A DNA stretch of 64,000 bases, taken from NCBI GenBank assembly GCA_000436975.1, contig HG000336.1:33146-97145 (forward strand), given 5' to 3'. The notes under the pieces are model-generated. The model searched no databases, was not told where the DNA came from, and saw only the letters and a program-made list of their open reading frames with translations. Below are positions 1 to 7,764 of this stretch, one piece after another. The stretch comes from Clostridium sp. CAG:1000 (GTDB lineage Bacteria > Bacillota_I > Bacilli_A > RF39 > UBA660). Every line of letters starts with the position of its first letter. Positions within the stretch are counted from its first letter, which is position 1. The position numbers were made by a program, and so were the translations under genes.

Positions 1-689
1 CTACCCATATCATCATACATAACCCTAACATCTAAACCATCAGATGCTTTTTCTTTTAATATATTTAATATACCATCCCACATTTTACCTTTATTAATAA
101 TAAAATATTCAATAAAAATATACTTTTTAGCTTCCTTTAAACTCTTTAATAACTCTGGATAAAATATTTCACCAAGACAATAATATTCAATTTTATTATC
201 CTTTGTAACTGGAAATTTTGAATAATCAATAATATATTTTAAGTTATCAAGCTCTTTTTTATTTATTTCATTTCTTATATCAGAATCTTGTATTAAATAT
301 TTTTGATATTTTTTTTCTGTTTTATAAATATTTTTAAGTAATTTATTTTTTGCATAATTAGAACCCAATGTTAAAAATAATATTGTCCCAAATATAGGGA
401 AAACAAGTATAAGCATTATCCACGGTATATCATTTGATAAACTAGTACTATCTTTTAATAATTTCAAAACAATTAAAATACTTAATAAGTCATAAACAAT
501 ACCAACGATAGTTATATTATCATGAAAATATACTTGTATTAGAATAAAAAAACCAAATTGTAATATTACTCCAAGTGCAACTATAATTGCTCTTTTAATT
601 GCATTTAACATACTACTCACATCCACTTCTAATAATGTTTTCTTATTTATAACTGCTTTAATTATATCATACGAAATATTAATTGTCAT
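1..689 (-). CDS. cls: Cardiolipin synthase, N-terminal part (runs off the window)
   Basis: Read on the minus strand, an open frame from the ATG at 689 runs to the window edge (about 229 codons). It has two hydrophobic segments near the N-terminus and, close to the edge, FIEYFIINKGKMWDGILNIL followed by DGLDVRVMYDDMG. This is the layout of phospholipase D-type cardiolipin synthases, which condense two phosphatidylglycerols at the membrane; the HKD catalytic motifs would lie beyond the edge. The start is uncertain: the ATG at 611 (MLNAIKRAIIV) would put the first membrane helix at the N-terminus, as is usual, and neither start has a strong ribosome-binding site. It is separated from lepB by a hairpin terminator, so it is probably its own unit. 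Family call from motif recognition. Confidence 0.8.
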   Translation of the reverse strand, partial: MTINISYDIIKAVINKKTLLEVDVSSMLNAIKRAIIVALGVILQFGFFILIQVYFHDNITIVGIVYDLLSILIVLKLLKDSTSLSNDIPWIMLILVFPIFGTILFLTLGSNYAKNKLLKNIYKTEKKYQKYLIQDSDIRNEINKKELDNLKYIIDYSKFPVTKDNKIEYYCLGEIFYPELLKSLKEAKKYIFIEYFIINKGKMWDGILNILKEKASDGLDVRVMYDDMG

Positions 690-703
690 TTAATCACATT
701 TAA

Positions 704-726
704 AAGCAGGCATTTAAAGCCTGCTT
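704..726 (-). terminator. Rho-independent terminator after lepB
   Basis: Perfect 8-bp stem (704-711 with 719-726), 7-nt loop, followed on the minus strand by a short T-rich stretch. It lies 12 bases beyond the lepB stop and ends the rplS-lepB unit before cls. Confidence 0.75.
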
Positions 727-737
727 ATTATAAATAT

Positions 738-1232
738 TTACTTTATAGAACCAATTCTATCAAGTGGATATATTCTAATACTAACTTTACCAACTATATC
801 CTCTTTTTTAAAATTACCCAATATTCTACTATCTTTAGATACAACTCTATTATCTCCAAGAACAAAGTATTCACCATTCTTAGTTTCATATTCAAAATCT
901 TGTGTTTTTTTAAATGAAAGATTAGTTTCAATTAATTTATCATTAATATAAAGTTTATTATCTGTATATCTTATCTTTTCATTTGGAAGTCCAATAATTC
1001 TTTTGATAATTTTATCATTATCTTCTCTATTTTCTATAACAACTATATCAAATCTATTAACATCATTAAATCTATAAGTTATTTTGTTTAGTATGACTAT
1101 TTGTCCATCTAATAATGTATTATTCATACTATCTCCATCAACTATAGCTGGAGTTACTATATATGTTCTTATTATAAGTACTGCCAAAACTATATATACA
1201 TAGTCTTTAATTGAATTCCAAACTTTTTTCAT
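738..1232 (-). CDS. lepB: Signal peptidase I (bacterial Ser/Lys type)
   Basis: 164 residues with one N-terminal membrane helix (about residues 10-30). The nucleophile motif is VDGDSM at about 32-37, the general-base lysine lies in KIIKRIIG at about 75-82, and the late motif GDNR is at about 127-130 with SKDSR following. It would cut signal peptides from Sec-exported proteins at the outer face of the membrane. The length is that of small Gram-positive SPases. It follows rplS at 36 bases, with GGAG before the ATG, and ends in a hairpin. A second, ER-type signal peptidase in this window (16286-17419) uses histidine instead of lysine and is probably dedicated to the TasA-like proteins beside it. 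Confidence 0.93.
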   Translation of the reverse strand: MKKVWNSIKDYVYIVLAVLIIRTYIVTPAIVDGDSMNNTLLDGQIVILNKITYRFNDVNRFDIVVIENREDNDKIIKRIIGLPNEKIRYTDNKLYINDKLIETNLSFKKTQDFEYETKNGEYFVLGDNRVVSKDSRILGNFKKEDIVGKVSIRIYPLDRIGSIK

Positions 1233-1268
1233 ATTATCTCCTTTTAAGAAAAAATTAGGTAATAAAAC

Positions 1269-1607
1269 CTAATTTCTTTCTTTAATTTTAAATGTTCCTT
1301 TGAATCCTTTTAAGAAGTTAAGTTTAGCTCTTCTTACTTTTCCTTTTTTAACAACAGTTATTTTTTCAATAATAGGACTGTTTACTGGAAAAACTCTATT
1401 GATTCCAACATTCCCACTTTTCTTTCTAACTGTGAAAGTTTCAGAAACACTACCACCTTTACGAGCAGTAACTATGCCTTCAAATGCTTGAATTCTTTCT
1501 CTTTTACCTTCTTTAATCTTAACATCTACTCTTACAGTATCTCCAACTTGAAAATCTGGAACGTTAGGATTAATTTGTTTCTTATTGATTTTATCAATCA
1601 AATTCAT
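1269..1607 (-). CDS. rplS: 50S ribosomal protein L19
   Basis: 112 residues, full length for L19. Characteristic stretches are PDFQVGDTVRVDVKIKEG near residue 18, QAFEGIVTARKGGSVSETFTVRK in the middle, and a basic RRAKLNFLKG near the end. L19 sits at the 30S-50S interface. An AGGAGG ribosome-binding site precedes the ATG, and a good sigma-A-like promoter lies about 65 bases upstream. lepB follows in the same direction, so the two are likely co-transcribed. Confidence 0.97.
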   Translation of the reverse strand: MNLIDKINKKQINPNVPDFQVGDTVRVDVKIKEGKRERIQAFEGIVTARKGGSVSETFTVRKKSGNVGINRVFPVNSPIIEKITVVKKGKVRRAKLNFLKGFKGTFKIKERN

Positions 1608-1669
1608 TCTAATATCCTCCTTTGTGCTTTCTTTAATCTTACAATTAATGCATCGGATTAAGCGATATA

Positions 1670-1698
1670 ATCATATCACAAAAGATAAGATATGTCTA
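1670..1698 (-). promoter_or_regulatory. Promoter for rplS-lepB
   Basis: On the minus strand, TAGACA (1698-1693) and TATGAT (1675-1670) are separated by 17 bases, a near-consensus housekeeping promoter. Transcription would start near 1664, giving a leader of about 55 bases before rplS. Confidence 0.55.
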
Positions 1699-1701
1699 GC
1701 A

Positions 1702-2901
1702 TTAATTATTATTTTTTCTTTCACGCATTCTTTTTTCTATTTGATTTTCAATATTAATTCTTTGAACAATTGCGAATGATACAATAGTACATAAGCAATA
1801 TGAACCACCATAACTTAGGAATGGAAGAGGAACACCCGTTAATGGAATTATTCCTAAAACGCCACCTAAATTAACAAATATATGTAACAAGAAATATATA
1901 CCTATACCATAACATATAATAGAATTTTGAAGTTCATAACAATTAGTCGCTATTTTAAATGTAAAATATGCAATGGCCATATATCCAACAAGTATTGCTA
2001 TTCCAAAAAGAACGCCAAACTCTTCTACTATAATTGGAAAGATAAAGTCAGTATGACTCTCTGGTAAATATAGATACTTTTGTACTGAATTACTGATTCC
2101 ACTTCCAAAAAGGCCCCCATTATCAATAGCTATATATCCGTTACACACCTGATATCCTGATACAGACTCATACCTATCACATGGATTTTTATATATAAAT
2201 CTAGTTAATCTATAATCACTTTCTAATACCTTTTGTGGTATTACTAAATATCCAAACTTAAGCACTAATATAGCACTTAGCATACCAACAATTGCTATAG
2301 TTTTAATTGCTTTAAAATATTTTTCATTGCATGGAACACTTATAAATATCAAAGCAAATAAAGCAAGCATAATAGATGCAGAACCAAAGTCACCACCAAA
2401 TAACACTATTAAAAATGCAAGCGCCGCTATTATCAAAGGCCTAATTCCATTAATAATAGAAATTGATTTATAGTCACTATGTTTCTTATTGACCCATGAT
2501 CCATAATAAGAACCCATGTACACTATCATCGCTACTTTCATAAATTCAGATATTTGAACATTACCAAGAGTTACATCACTAACTCCTGATGTAAATGCAT
2601 TATTATATACAAAATATGCAACTAAGCCTATCATGATAACAGGTACTAAAAAGCCAGAAATCTTTCTATATATCTTAGTTGGAAAAAATAAAATAATAAT
2701 TGCTACAATAAAACTTACACCTATCCAAAAAAGTTGCCTTGTAAAAAAGAAATAAGGACTATTAGCTTTATATGTTAGTGTTGCAGATATAAAAGACGCA
2801 TCAAGTATTAAAAATGCCCCAAGCACAGCATAAATAATAGTCATTATAAGTAATGGCTTATTTGTAAATCTTAATTGTCTTGTATTACTCTCTTTTTTCA
2901 T
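1702..2901 (-). CDS. SEDS-family peptidoglycan polymerase (RodA/FtsW type)
   Basis: 399 residues with about ten membrane helices. Family blocks are visible: PESHTDFIFPIIVEEFG around 280-297, and near the C-terminus LGGVLGIIPLTGVPLPFLSYGGS. SEDS proteins polymerise lipid II glycan strands with a class B penicillin-binding protein, in elongation (RodA) or division (FtsW). The GVPLPFLSYGGS wording is nearer RodA, but the sequence alone does not settle this, so no symbol is given. It lies upstream of rplS on the same strand, 94 bases away, with a promoter for rplS in between. There is no adjacent PBP gene. Confidence 0.85.
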   Translation of the reverse strand: MKKESNTRQLRFTNKPLLIMTIIYAVLGAFLILDASFISATLTYKANSPYFFFTRQLFWIGVSFIVAIIILFFPTKIYRKISGFLVPVIMIGLVAYFVYNNAFTSGVSDVTLGNVQISEFMKVAMIVYMGSYYGSWVNKKHSDYKSISIINGIRPLIIAALAFLIVLFGGDFGSASIMLALFALIFISVPCNEKYFKAIKTIAIVGMLSAILVLKFGYLVIPQKVLESDYRLTRFIYKNPCDRYESVSGYQVCNGYIAIDNGGLFGSGISNSVQKYLYLPESHTDFIFPIIVEEFGVLFGIAILVGYMAIAYFTFKIATNCYELQNSIICYGIGIYFLLHIFVNLGGVLGIIPLTGVPLPFLSYGGSYCLCTIVSFAIVQRINIENQIEKRMRERKNNN

Positions 2902-3018
2902 ATTATCTATTTAAATTATACAAAAAATAATATAAAATGTAAATTATATACTAATAAAGTAGTGTCAATAGATCATTAAATCCATAAAATAATATAGGTG
3001 ACATAAGGAGGTATTTAT

Positions 3019-3228
3019 ATGTATTACTATGGATACAATGGCGGATATGCAAATGGAAATGGAATGTATTATAATAACTATCCAGGATATTATAACAATG
3101 GATATGGTTATGGTGCTGCTATAATATTGGTATTATTTATATTATTAGTAATAATCTTTGGAGCAGGTTTCTGGAATAATGGTGGATGCAGTAATAACAA
3201 CACTTGCAATAGTTGTTGTAATAATTAA
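3019..3228 (+). CDS. Small Tyr/Gly/Asn-rich membrane protein (YjcZ-like)
   Basis: 69 residues in three parts: a Tyr/Gly/Asn-rich head (residues 1-33), one hydrophobic helix (about 34-51, AAIILVLFILLVIIFGAGF), and a short tail with four cysteines (CSNN, CNSCC). The helix plus aromatic, low-complexity head resembles the YjcZ/YtxH-sized sporulation and coat-associated mini-proteins of Bacilli, but the match is by architecture, not alignment. AAGGAGG stands before the ATG. It is monocistronic and ends in a bidirectional hairpin shared with dfrA. The cysteine tail could form disulfides or bind metal. Confidence 0.6.
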   Translation: MYYYGYNGGYANGNGMYYNNYPGYYNNGYGYGAAIILVLFILLVIIFGAGFWNNGGCSNNNTCNSCCNN

Positions 3229-3230
3229 GA

Positions 3231-3256
3231 AAAGAGTTTCCTTTGAAACTCTTTTA
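3231..3256. terminator. Bidirectional terminator between the YjcZ-like gene and dfrA
   Basis: Perfect 10-bp stem (3231-3240 with 3245-3254) and 4-nt loop, A-rich on one side and T-rich on the other. It serves the plus-strand small gene and the convergent thymidylate operon; the dfrA stop codon lies within it. Confidence 0.8.
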
Positions 3257-3733
3257 TAATGTTTTCTTTTCATATAATACATGCTTATATTTCAAACCAT
3301 TCTCTTCATTCTCAGAAAGTACTGTTTTAGTCCACACACTCTCATCAAACATAGGGAAATATACATCAGCATCAAACTCACCATCAACAAGTGTTAAATA
3401 CATTTTAGTAGCATAATCTATAAACTCACTATATATTTTTGCACCACCAATTATAAATAATTCTTCAGAAGTATCTTTATAATGTGAAAGTAGACTTTCT
3501 ATATTATTATATACATCTACTTCTTTTGGAAAGTTATTACTACTAGATATAACAACATGTTTCCTATTAGGGAGAAGTCTACCCAATGATTCAAATGTTT
3601 TTCTACCCATTATTATAGTATGATTAGTTGTTTTTTCTTTAAAGAACTTTAAATCCCCTTTCAATGACCAAAGTAGTTTATTATCACGGCCTAATTCTCT
3701 ATTTTTTCCTATAGCTGCTATTATTGTATACAT
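3254..3733 (-). CDS. dfrA: Dihydrofolate reductase
   Basis: 159 residues, normal length for bacterial DHFR. It begins MYTIIAAIGKNRELGRDNKLLW, including the Met20-type loop; TIIMGRKTFESLG follows at about 39-51 and ELFIIGGAKIYSEF at about 92-105, the NADPH-binding blocks. It regenerates tetrahydrofolate from the dihydrofolate made by thymidylate synthase. It is the last gene of the tmk-nucleotidase-thyA-dfrA set, starting 7 bases after thyA, so regulation is probably joint. Confidence 0.95.
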   Translation of the reverse strand: MYTIIAAIGKNRELGRDNKLLWSLKGDLKFFKEKTTNHTIIMGRKTFESLGRLLPNRKHVVISSSNNFPKEVDVYNNIESLLSHYKDTSEELFIIGGAKIYSEFIDYATKMYLTLVDGEFDADVYFPMFDESVWTKTVLSENEENGLKYKHVLYEKKTL

Positions 3734-3740
3734 AATCCAC

Positions 3741-4643
3741 CTACTGTGCTATATCAAATTTGATCTTACCATGATGTTCATAATTAACTACCTTAATGTC
3801 TTTAAGTTCACTACTATTATCAAAATCATAAAAATCTTTTACTTCTGGATTTAACCAAAGTTTTGGCGCAGGCAAGTCTTCAAGTTCTTCTCCTCTTCTT
3901 ATTTGTTCTTTAATACCATCAACTTGATTTACATATATATGAGCATCTTTAATACTCCAATATAACTTACCAGGTTTAAGACCACATACATGAGCAAGCA
4001 TATATAAAAGAACTGAATATTGAGTAACATTAAATGGAAGTCCTAAAGGTACATCACAACTTCTTTGATGAACCCAAGCATTTAAATGCCCATCTGTAAC
4101 ATCCCATTCACTTGACCACACACATGATGGTAAAACTGCTGTATCTAAGTGTTCATTTTGCCATAAACTAATAAGCATACGTCTATCTGTTTTATTATGT
4201 TTAAGAGAATTAATAAGTTTATTCATTTGATCATATTCTCTTACTATCCATCCATAAGCAGTACCAATAGTGTGAGCCCACTGTTTACCAAAGTCTTTAA
4301 CTATATCTTTTTTAACTAATTTATCATTTTCATCAGGTACCATTTGAGTTGCTCTCCACTTACCATCCTCATCTATTTCCCATTCATTCCAAATATTTAC
4401 ATTTCTCTCTTGAAGCCATCTTACGTCATTACTTTGTACTTGATATATCCAAAGCATCTCAAGAATAGCTTGTCTATAAAATAATTGCTTAGTTGTTAGA
4501 AATGGAAATTCACTTTCTAAATCAAACTCAAAACTATATGCTGGTATCTTAATAGTATTAATACCAGTTCTATTCTCAACCTCTACTCCCTCATCTAATA
4601 TTTTCTTACAAAGTTTTAAGTATTCTTTGTCCCATTTTGCCAT
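3741..4643 (-). CDS. thyA: Thymidylate synthase (ThyA type)
   Basis: 300 residues. The family core is clear: EVENRTGINTIKIPAYSFEFD near the N-terminus, QRSCDVPLGLPFNVTQYS at about 192-209, and IYVNQVDGIKEQIRR near 236. It converts dUMP and methylene-THF to dTMP. One deviation: the catalytic cysteine stands in LPSCVWSSEW where most ThyA enzymes read PPCHxxxQF, so the residue after Cys is Val and the second site is EW. The Cys itself and the QRS-D phosphate-binding block are intact, so activity is expected, as a divergent subgroup. It sits between a nucleotidase (1-base gap) and dfrA. Confidence 0.93.
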   Translation of the reverse strand: MAKWDKEYLKLCKKILDEGVEVENRTGINTIKIPAYSFEFDLESEFPFLTTKQLFYRQAILEMLWIYQVQSNDVRWLQERNVNIWNEWEIDEDGKWRATQMVPDENDKLVKKDIVKDFGKQWAHTIGTAYGWIVREYDQMNKLINSLKHNKTDRRMLISLWQNEHLDTAVLPSCVWSSEWDVTDGHLNAWVHQRSCDVPLGLPFNVTQYSVLLYMLAHVCGLKPGKLYWSIKDAHIYVNQVDGIKEQIRRGEELEDLPAPKLWLNPEVKDFYDFDNSSELKDIKVVNYEHHGKIKFDIAQ

Positions 4644-4644
4644 C

Positions 4645-5214
4645 TTATACCTCCATACTATCTATTAATATTCTTTTTATATCAAGCCAATCTTTGGCTC
4701 TTATAATTCCTAATTTTTTAAGTTCTTCATCACTAATACTTTTATTATGATAGGCAGTATATAATATCTTAATATCTCCACCAGTTAAATTTTCAATTTT
4801 ATCATCTATAAATATATCACACTTTAATATACTTTTATTACCCACAAATACAAAATTCATAGGATTTAAAAACGGAAAATTTTTCATTAAAAAATCGTAT
4901 TTATTCTTAACAAATATACCACTATCACTAACTATCTCTTTAAAGATAAAAGATGTCCCAATAAACACTTCATATTTTTCATTAAGTTCTTTTATTACTG
5001 AAACTGCATTATCATTAATATGTCCATAATCATATTCATTTTTAGTTAGAAAAAATTTAAAAAAATCATCCTTATCTTTAATAATATCTTGTTTATAAAA
5101 CCCTTCAAAATCTTCATCCTTATAATTAGTTCCTAAATATTCATTTATTATCTCTGTTAATGTCCCACTTGTAATAGTGTCATCCATATCAATAACAATA
5201 GTCTTTTTTCTCAT
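4645..5214 (-). CDS. HAD-family 5'(3')-deoxyribonucleotidase (NT5C type)
   Basis: 189 residues. HAD motif I is DMDDTITSG at residues 9-17, motif II is the Thr in IGTSFIF at about 86-92, and motif III is the acidic pair in DIFIDDKIENL at about 133-143. This arrangement fits the 5' nucleotidase, deoxy (C-type) family, which dephosphorylates (d)NMPs. Its place between thymidylate kinase and thymidylate synthase suggests a role in trimming dUMP/dTMP pools; the exact substrate is inference. It overlaps the tmk stop by one base and is followed by thyA after one base. Confidence 0.82.
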   Translation of the reverse strand: MRKKTIVIDMDDTITSGTLTEIINEYLGTNYKDEDFEGFYKQDIIKDKDDFFKFFLTKNEYDYGHINDNAVSVIKELNEKYEVFIGTSFIFKEIVSDSGIFVKNKYDFLMKNFPFLNPMNFVFVGNKSILKCDIFIDDKIENLTGGDIKILYTAYHNKSISDEELKKLGIIRAKDWLDIKRILIDSMEV

Positions 5215-5948
5215 TAAAACCTCGTCATTTTAATTTTATTAGTTTTAATATTTTTTAACTCACTATCAAGAACATTCTCTATTTCAGAGCTAATACTTTC
5301 TATACTACGAATATCATCAACACTATTATATTTTTTAGTTTTCAAACAATTAATATATTTCCAATTATATTTTTTAGCAATATAAAGATATGTTTTTTCT
5401 GCATTCTTTAAATGCTCAACATTATTTTCATTCCCATCGCCAAACTCTCTATTTTTTCTAAGTTCTCTAGATGCTTCATAAGGCATATGTAAGAAAAACA
5501 CTAAATCTGGCCTAGGTAATTCACATAAATCAAATTCTAGTTTTTCAATAAAATCAAGAATCTTATCAATCTCTTTTTTATTTTTACCCTTTCCTGCTTG
5601 ATGTCCCATATTAGATGTAGTATATCTATCTAATATTACAATATCATTTTTATTAATTTCACTTTCAATCTCATTTAAAAAGTTATATCTCCTGTCAGCT
5701 GCATAATATAAACTACTAACAAGCGGATCCACATTCGCAGCTGTCTCTTCAAACACAGACTTTCCCATCTCTGGTTTACCTAAGTATGAGGCACCTACTA
5801 TCTTACCAGTAGCTGATTTATATACAGGAAAAGAATACCTTTTAACTTTAAGTCCTTTATTAACTAAATACTTTTCAATATTTTTACTTTGTGTTTCTTT
5901 ACCAGAACCATCTGTTCCCTCAATAACTATTATTTTTGCTCTTTTCAT
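5214..5948 (-). CDS. tmk: Thymidylate kinase
   Basis: 244 residues, slightly longer than typical (about 210). The P-loop is EGTDGSGKETQSK at about residues 10-22. The DRY block is ILDRYTTSNMGHQAGKG at about 104-120, and PRPDLVFFLHMPYE follows at about 145. It phosphorylates dTMP to dTDP. First gene of a tight four-gene unit (tmk, nucleotidase, thyA, dfrA) covering dUMP to dTDP plus folate recycling. The extra C-terminal stretch (about 215-244, Lys/Asn-rich) is not part of the usual fold. Confidence 0.9.
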   Translation of the reverse strand: MKRAKIIVIEGTDGSGKETQSKNIEKYLVNKGLKVKRYSFPVYKSATGKIVGASYLGKPEMGKSVFEETAANVDPLVSSLYYAADRRYNFLNEIESEINKNDIVILDRYTTSNMGHQAGKGKNKKEIDKILDFIEKLEFDLCELPRPDLVFFLHMPYEASRELRKNREFGDGNENNVEHLKNAEKTYLYIAKKYNWKYINCLKTKKYNSVDDIRSIESISSEIENVLDSELKNIKTNKIKMTRF

Positions 5949-6280
5949 AATCCCACCCTACTATCTTAATACTAACTTAATTTTACCATAAGATTATTAT
6001 TTTTGAACATTAATTTTATTTTAATGTAAATTAAAAAAGCAAATCCAATAGGAAATGCTTGATTAATCTTTATTTAACACTATTAGTTGTAAATTTAATT
6101 TTCTGGGTAGTTTTTTACAGATAATCTAAAATATAAATTATTATTCATTCCATTCAATTCGTTTAGTTCTAACTTCCATTTAGAACACGCTCATTATTAT
6201 CTTCTCAATCTTTTTGATTAATCGGTTAAACATTTTTTTATATTTTTTACAAATCTTTCAACTATCTATCTTTCAATTTA
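5949..6280. other. Intergenic stretch between the dTTP operon and the DUF6273 fragment
   Basis: 332 bases with no credible gene on either strand. It holds the tmk upstream region and one hairpin with a T tract (minus strand, 6033-6060). The remainder is AT-rich with no repeat or RNA motif I recognise. It may be the decayed 3' flank of the DUF6273 copy. Confidence 0.5.
6033..6060 (-). terminator. Probable terminator downstream of the DUF6273 fragment
   Basis: Minus-strand stem of 10 positions with two central mismatches (6037-6046 with 6051-6060), 4-nt loop, followed by six T. It lies about 220 bases beyond the DUF6273 stop. Confidence 0.5.
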
Positions 6281-6817
6281 TTACCCAATTCGAAAAGCTG
6301 GAGAAACACCGGATGAATAATCAGCATTAGCGTCACTCATGGCACCATTATCCCACGAATAGTAGAAAACGAAATCAAAATCAGAACTAGCACTACGTAG
6401 CCACCATTCTGCAGCAGTTCCTGTACTATCCTTTTTTATTGCAGCAGCATAACTACTTGTAGTAACTCCTTTACTATTATAATAATCTAACTGTCTTGTT
6501 TTATCTCTTGCCGCATCAGCATGATCCCCATCTTTCCATACTTCTGCAGTTGCTAACAAGTATAACTTATCTATTGATATATGATTTTCTGAATCAAGCT
6601 CTCCATGCCCTGATATTGTTTTAGTAGTGATGATTATACTTTTTAATTCATTTGGTAGTGAATTATAAATATCATTATTTATAAATGTTTTCATTTGACT
6701 TTTTGGCCATCCACCTTCATTAGTTACTGTTGGATTTATATTATGTGTAGTTATTATATCAGTAAACTCTACTACAAATCCACATTTATTTTTATTTAAA
6801 TTTATGTTATAATTCAT
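6281..6817 (-). pseudogene. DUF6273 domain protein, copy 1, N-terminally truncated
   Basis: 178-codon open frame. Homology to the DUF6273 copy at 18999-19583 starts abruptly at CGFVVEFTDIITTHN (codon 12); the first 11 codons are merely the antisense of the tRNA-Lys promoter. Later blocks match closely: GWPKSQMKTF, IYNSLP, GHG, KLYLLA, TRQLDYYNSKGVTTSSY, WWLRSA and the terminal VSPAFRIG. The N-terminal half of the domain and any signal or anchor are missing, and no ribosome-binding site is evident, so it is probably a silent remnant or donor cassette. Between WWLRSA and VSPAFRIG the sequence differs sharply from copy 2. DUF6273 proteins are common and multicopy in gut Bacillota; function unknown. 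Confidence 0.7.
6808..6813 (+). promoter_or_regulatory. -10 box of tRNA-Lys
   Basis: A perfect TATAAT lies 14 bases before the mature tRNA 5' end. No good -35 hexamer is seen. The box lies inside the first codons of the antisense DUF6273 frame. Confidence 0.5.
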
Positions 6818-6826
6818 ATGTTATGT

Positions 6827-6902
6827 GGACCACTAGCTCAGTTGGTAGAGCAACTGACTCTTAATCAGTGGGTCTAGGGTTCGAGTCCCTAGTGGTCCAC
6901 CA
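6827..6902 (+). tRNA. tRNA-Lys(CTT)
   Basis: 76 nt. Acceptor stem GGACCAC pairs with GTGGTCC, the discriminator is A and CCA is encoded. The D arm is GCTC..GAGC, the anticodon arm ACTGA-CTCTTAA-TCAGT gives anticodon CUU, and the T arm is TAGGG-TTCGAGT-CCCTA. It reads lysine AAG. A hairpin terminator follows at once, so it is a single-tRNA unit. The antisense DUF6273 fragment starts 9 bases upstream. Confidence 0.96.
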
Positions 6903-6913
6903 ATATGATAATG

Positions 6914-6938
6914 ACTCGCAATTGCGAGTTTTATTTTA
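6914..6938 (+). terminator. Terminator of tRNA-Lys
   Basis: Self-complementary ACTCGC-AATT-GCGAGT followed by a T-rich run, 12 bases after the tRNA 3' end. Confidence 0.75.
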
Positions 6939-6956
6939 TAAAAAGGAAGTGTATTT

Positions 6957-7565
6957 ATGGAAAAAAGAAATATTATAATCACCTATATTTTATTACTATT
7001 TATAATAGCAATATTACTTATAATGGTATTTTATTACAAAGGAAAAGCAAGTAAAACATGTCCTAAATGTGAAGTTAATAATGCAACTACTATAAATAAT
7101 AATCAAAATAACAATATAAAAAAAGAAGATAATAAAGAAGATATTATAAGTACAGGTAAAACTCTATGGAATAATACTTATAATTTATATTGGAATTTTA
7201 TGAAAAATATGAAAATTACTGAAATAAGCCTTGGTAAAAATAAAATAAATAATATGAAAGACTTTAATTTTTCAAGTCTTACAAGTAATGCTTTAAATGA
7301 AATGTATAGCTCCTTAGGAGTTAAAAATGATAATGGAACTTATTATATAGAATCAATAAGAACTAATGGAGATATTACTTATATGATAAGTGAAATAACA
7401 TTAAAAGAAAATAAAAATAATAAAATAATATACAACGTTGAATCAAAATATTGCGCTAGTGGTGATAAAAGTAACTGTAAAGATATTGCTAGTGTAAACA
7501 ATGACTTTATATTAATAAAAGAAAACAATAACTATAAAGTTGATTCATTTATATTACCAGACTAA
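6957..7565 (+). CDS. Hypothetical single-pass membrane protein
   Basis: 202 residues; family not recognised. One N-terminal hydrophobic helix (about 6-26) is followed by a short CPKC motif (about 36-39), an Asn/Lys/Glu-rich linker (41-63) and a globular extracytoplasmic part of about 130 residues with an isolated CASGDKSNC pair near 168-176. The linker composition suggests a tethered domain displayed outside the cell. The start has a GGAAG-type site. It is alone, between the tRNA-Lys terminator and its own hairpin at 7568-7587. Confidence 0.6.
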   Translation: MEKRNIIITYILLLFIIAILLIMVFYYKGKASKTCPKCEVNNATTINNNQNNNIKKEDNKEDIISTGKTLWNNTYNLYWNFMKNMKITEISLGKNKINNMKDFNFSSLTSNALNEMYSSLGVKNDNGTYYIESIRTNGDITYMISEITLKENKNNKIIYNVESKYCASGDKSNCKDIASVNNDFILIKENNNYKVDSFILPD

Positions 7566-7567
7566 AA

Positions 7568-7590
7568 AAGAAGCTTAAAAGCTTCTTTTT
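7568..7590. terminator. Bidirectional terminator
   Basis: Stem 7568-7576 with 7579-7587 and T runs on both strands. It ends the plus-strand hypothetical gene; the stop codon of the convergent DUF4044-like gene lies in its edge. Confidence 0.7.
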
Positions 7591-7699
7591 AACTGAATAT
7601 CACAGAAAATGCTATTGTAAAGATATAACCAAACATTACAACAAGCATTACCCATGCAAATATTTTTTTCCATATGTTTTTAGTTTTCTTTTTTGCCAT
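7589..7699 (-). CDS. DUF4044-like small membrane protein (36 aa)
   Basis: A 36-codon frame: a lysine-rich start (MAKKKTKNIWKKIF) then one hydrophobic helix with WVMLVVMFGYIFTIAF. GAGG lies 7 bases before the ATG. This matches the layout of the DUF4044 family of about 35-residue single-helix proteins widespread in Bacillota, function unknown. It is convergent with the gene at 6957-7565, sharing a terminator. Short, but the composition, ribosome-binding site and position support it as a real gene. Confidence 0.65.
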   Translation of the reverse strand: MAKKKTKNIWKKIFAWVMLVVMFGYIFTIAFSVIFS

Positions 7700-7764
7700 T
7701 TTTATACCTCAATAAAATTATAATATAAATAGAATAAAAAATAAAGTTTTTAATATAATTTAGT

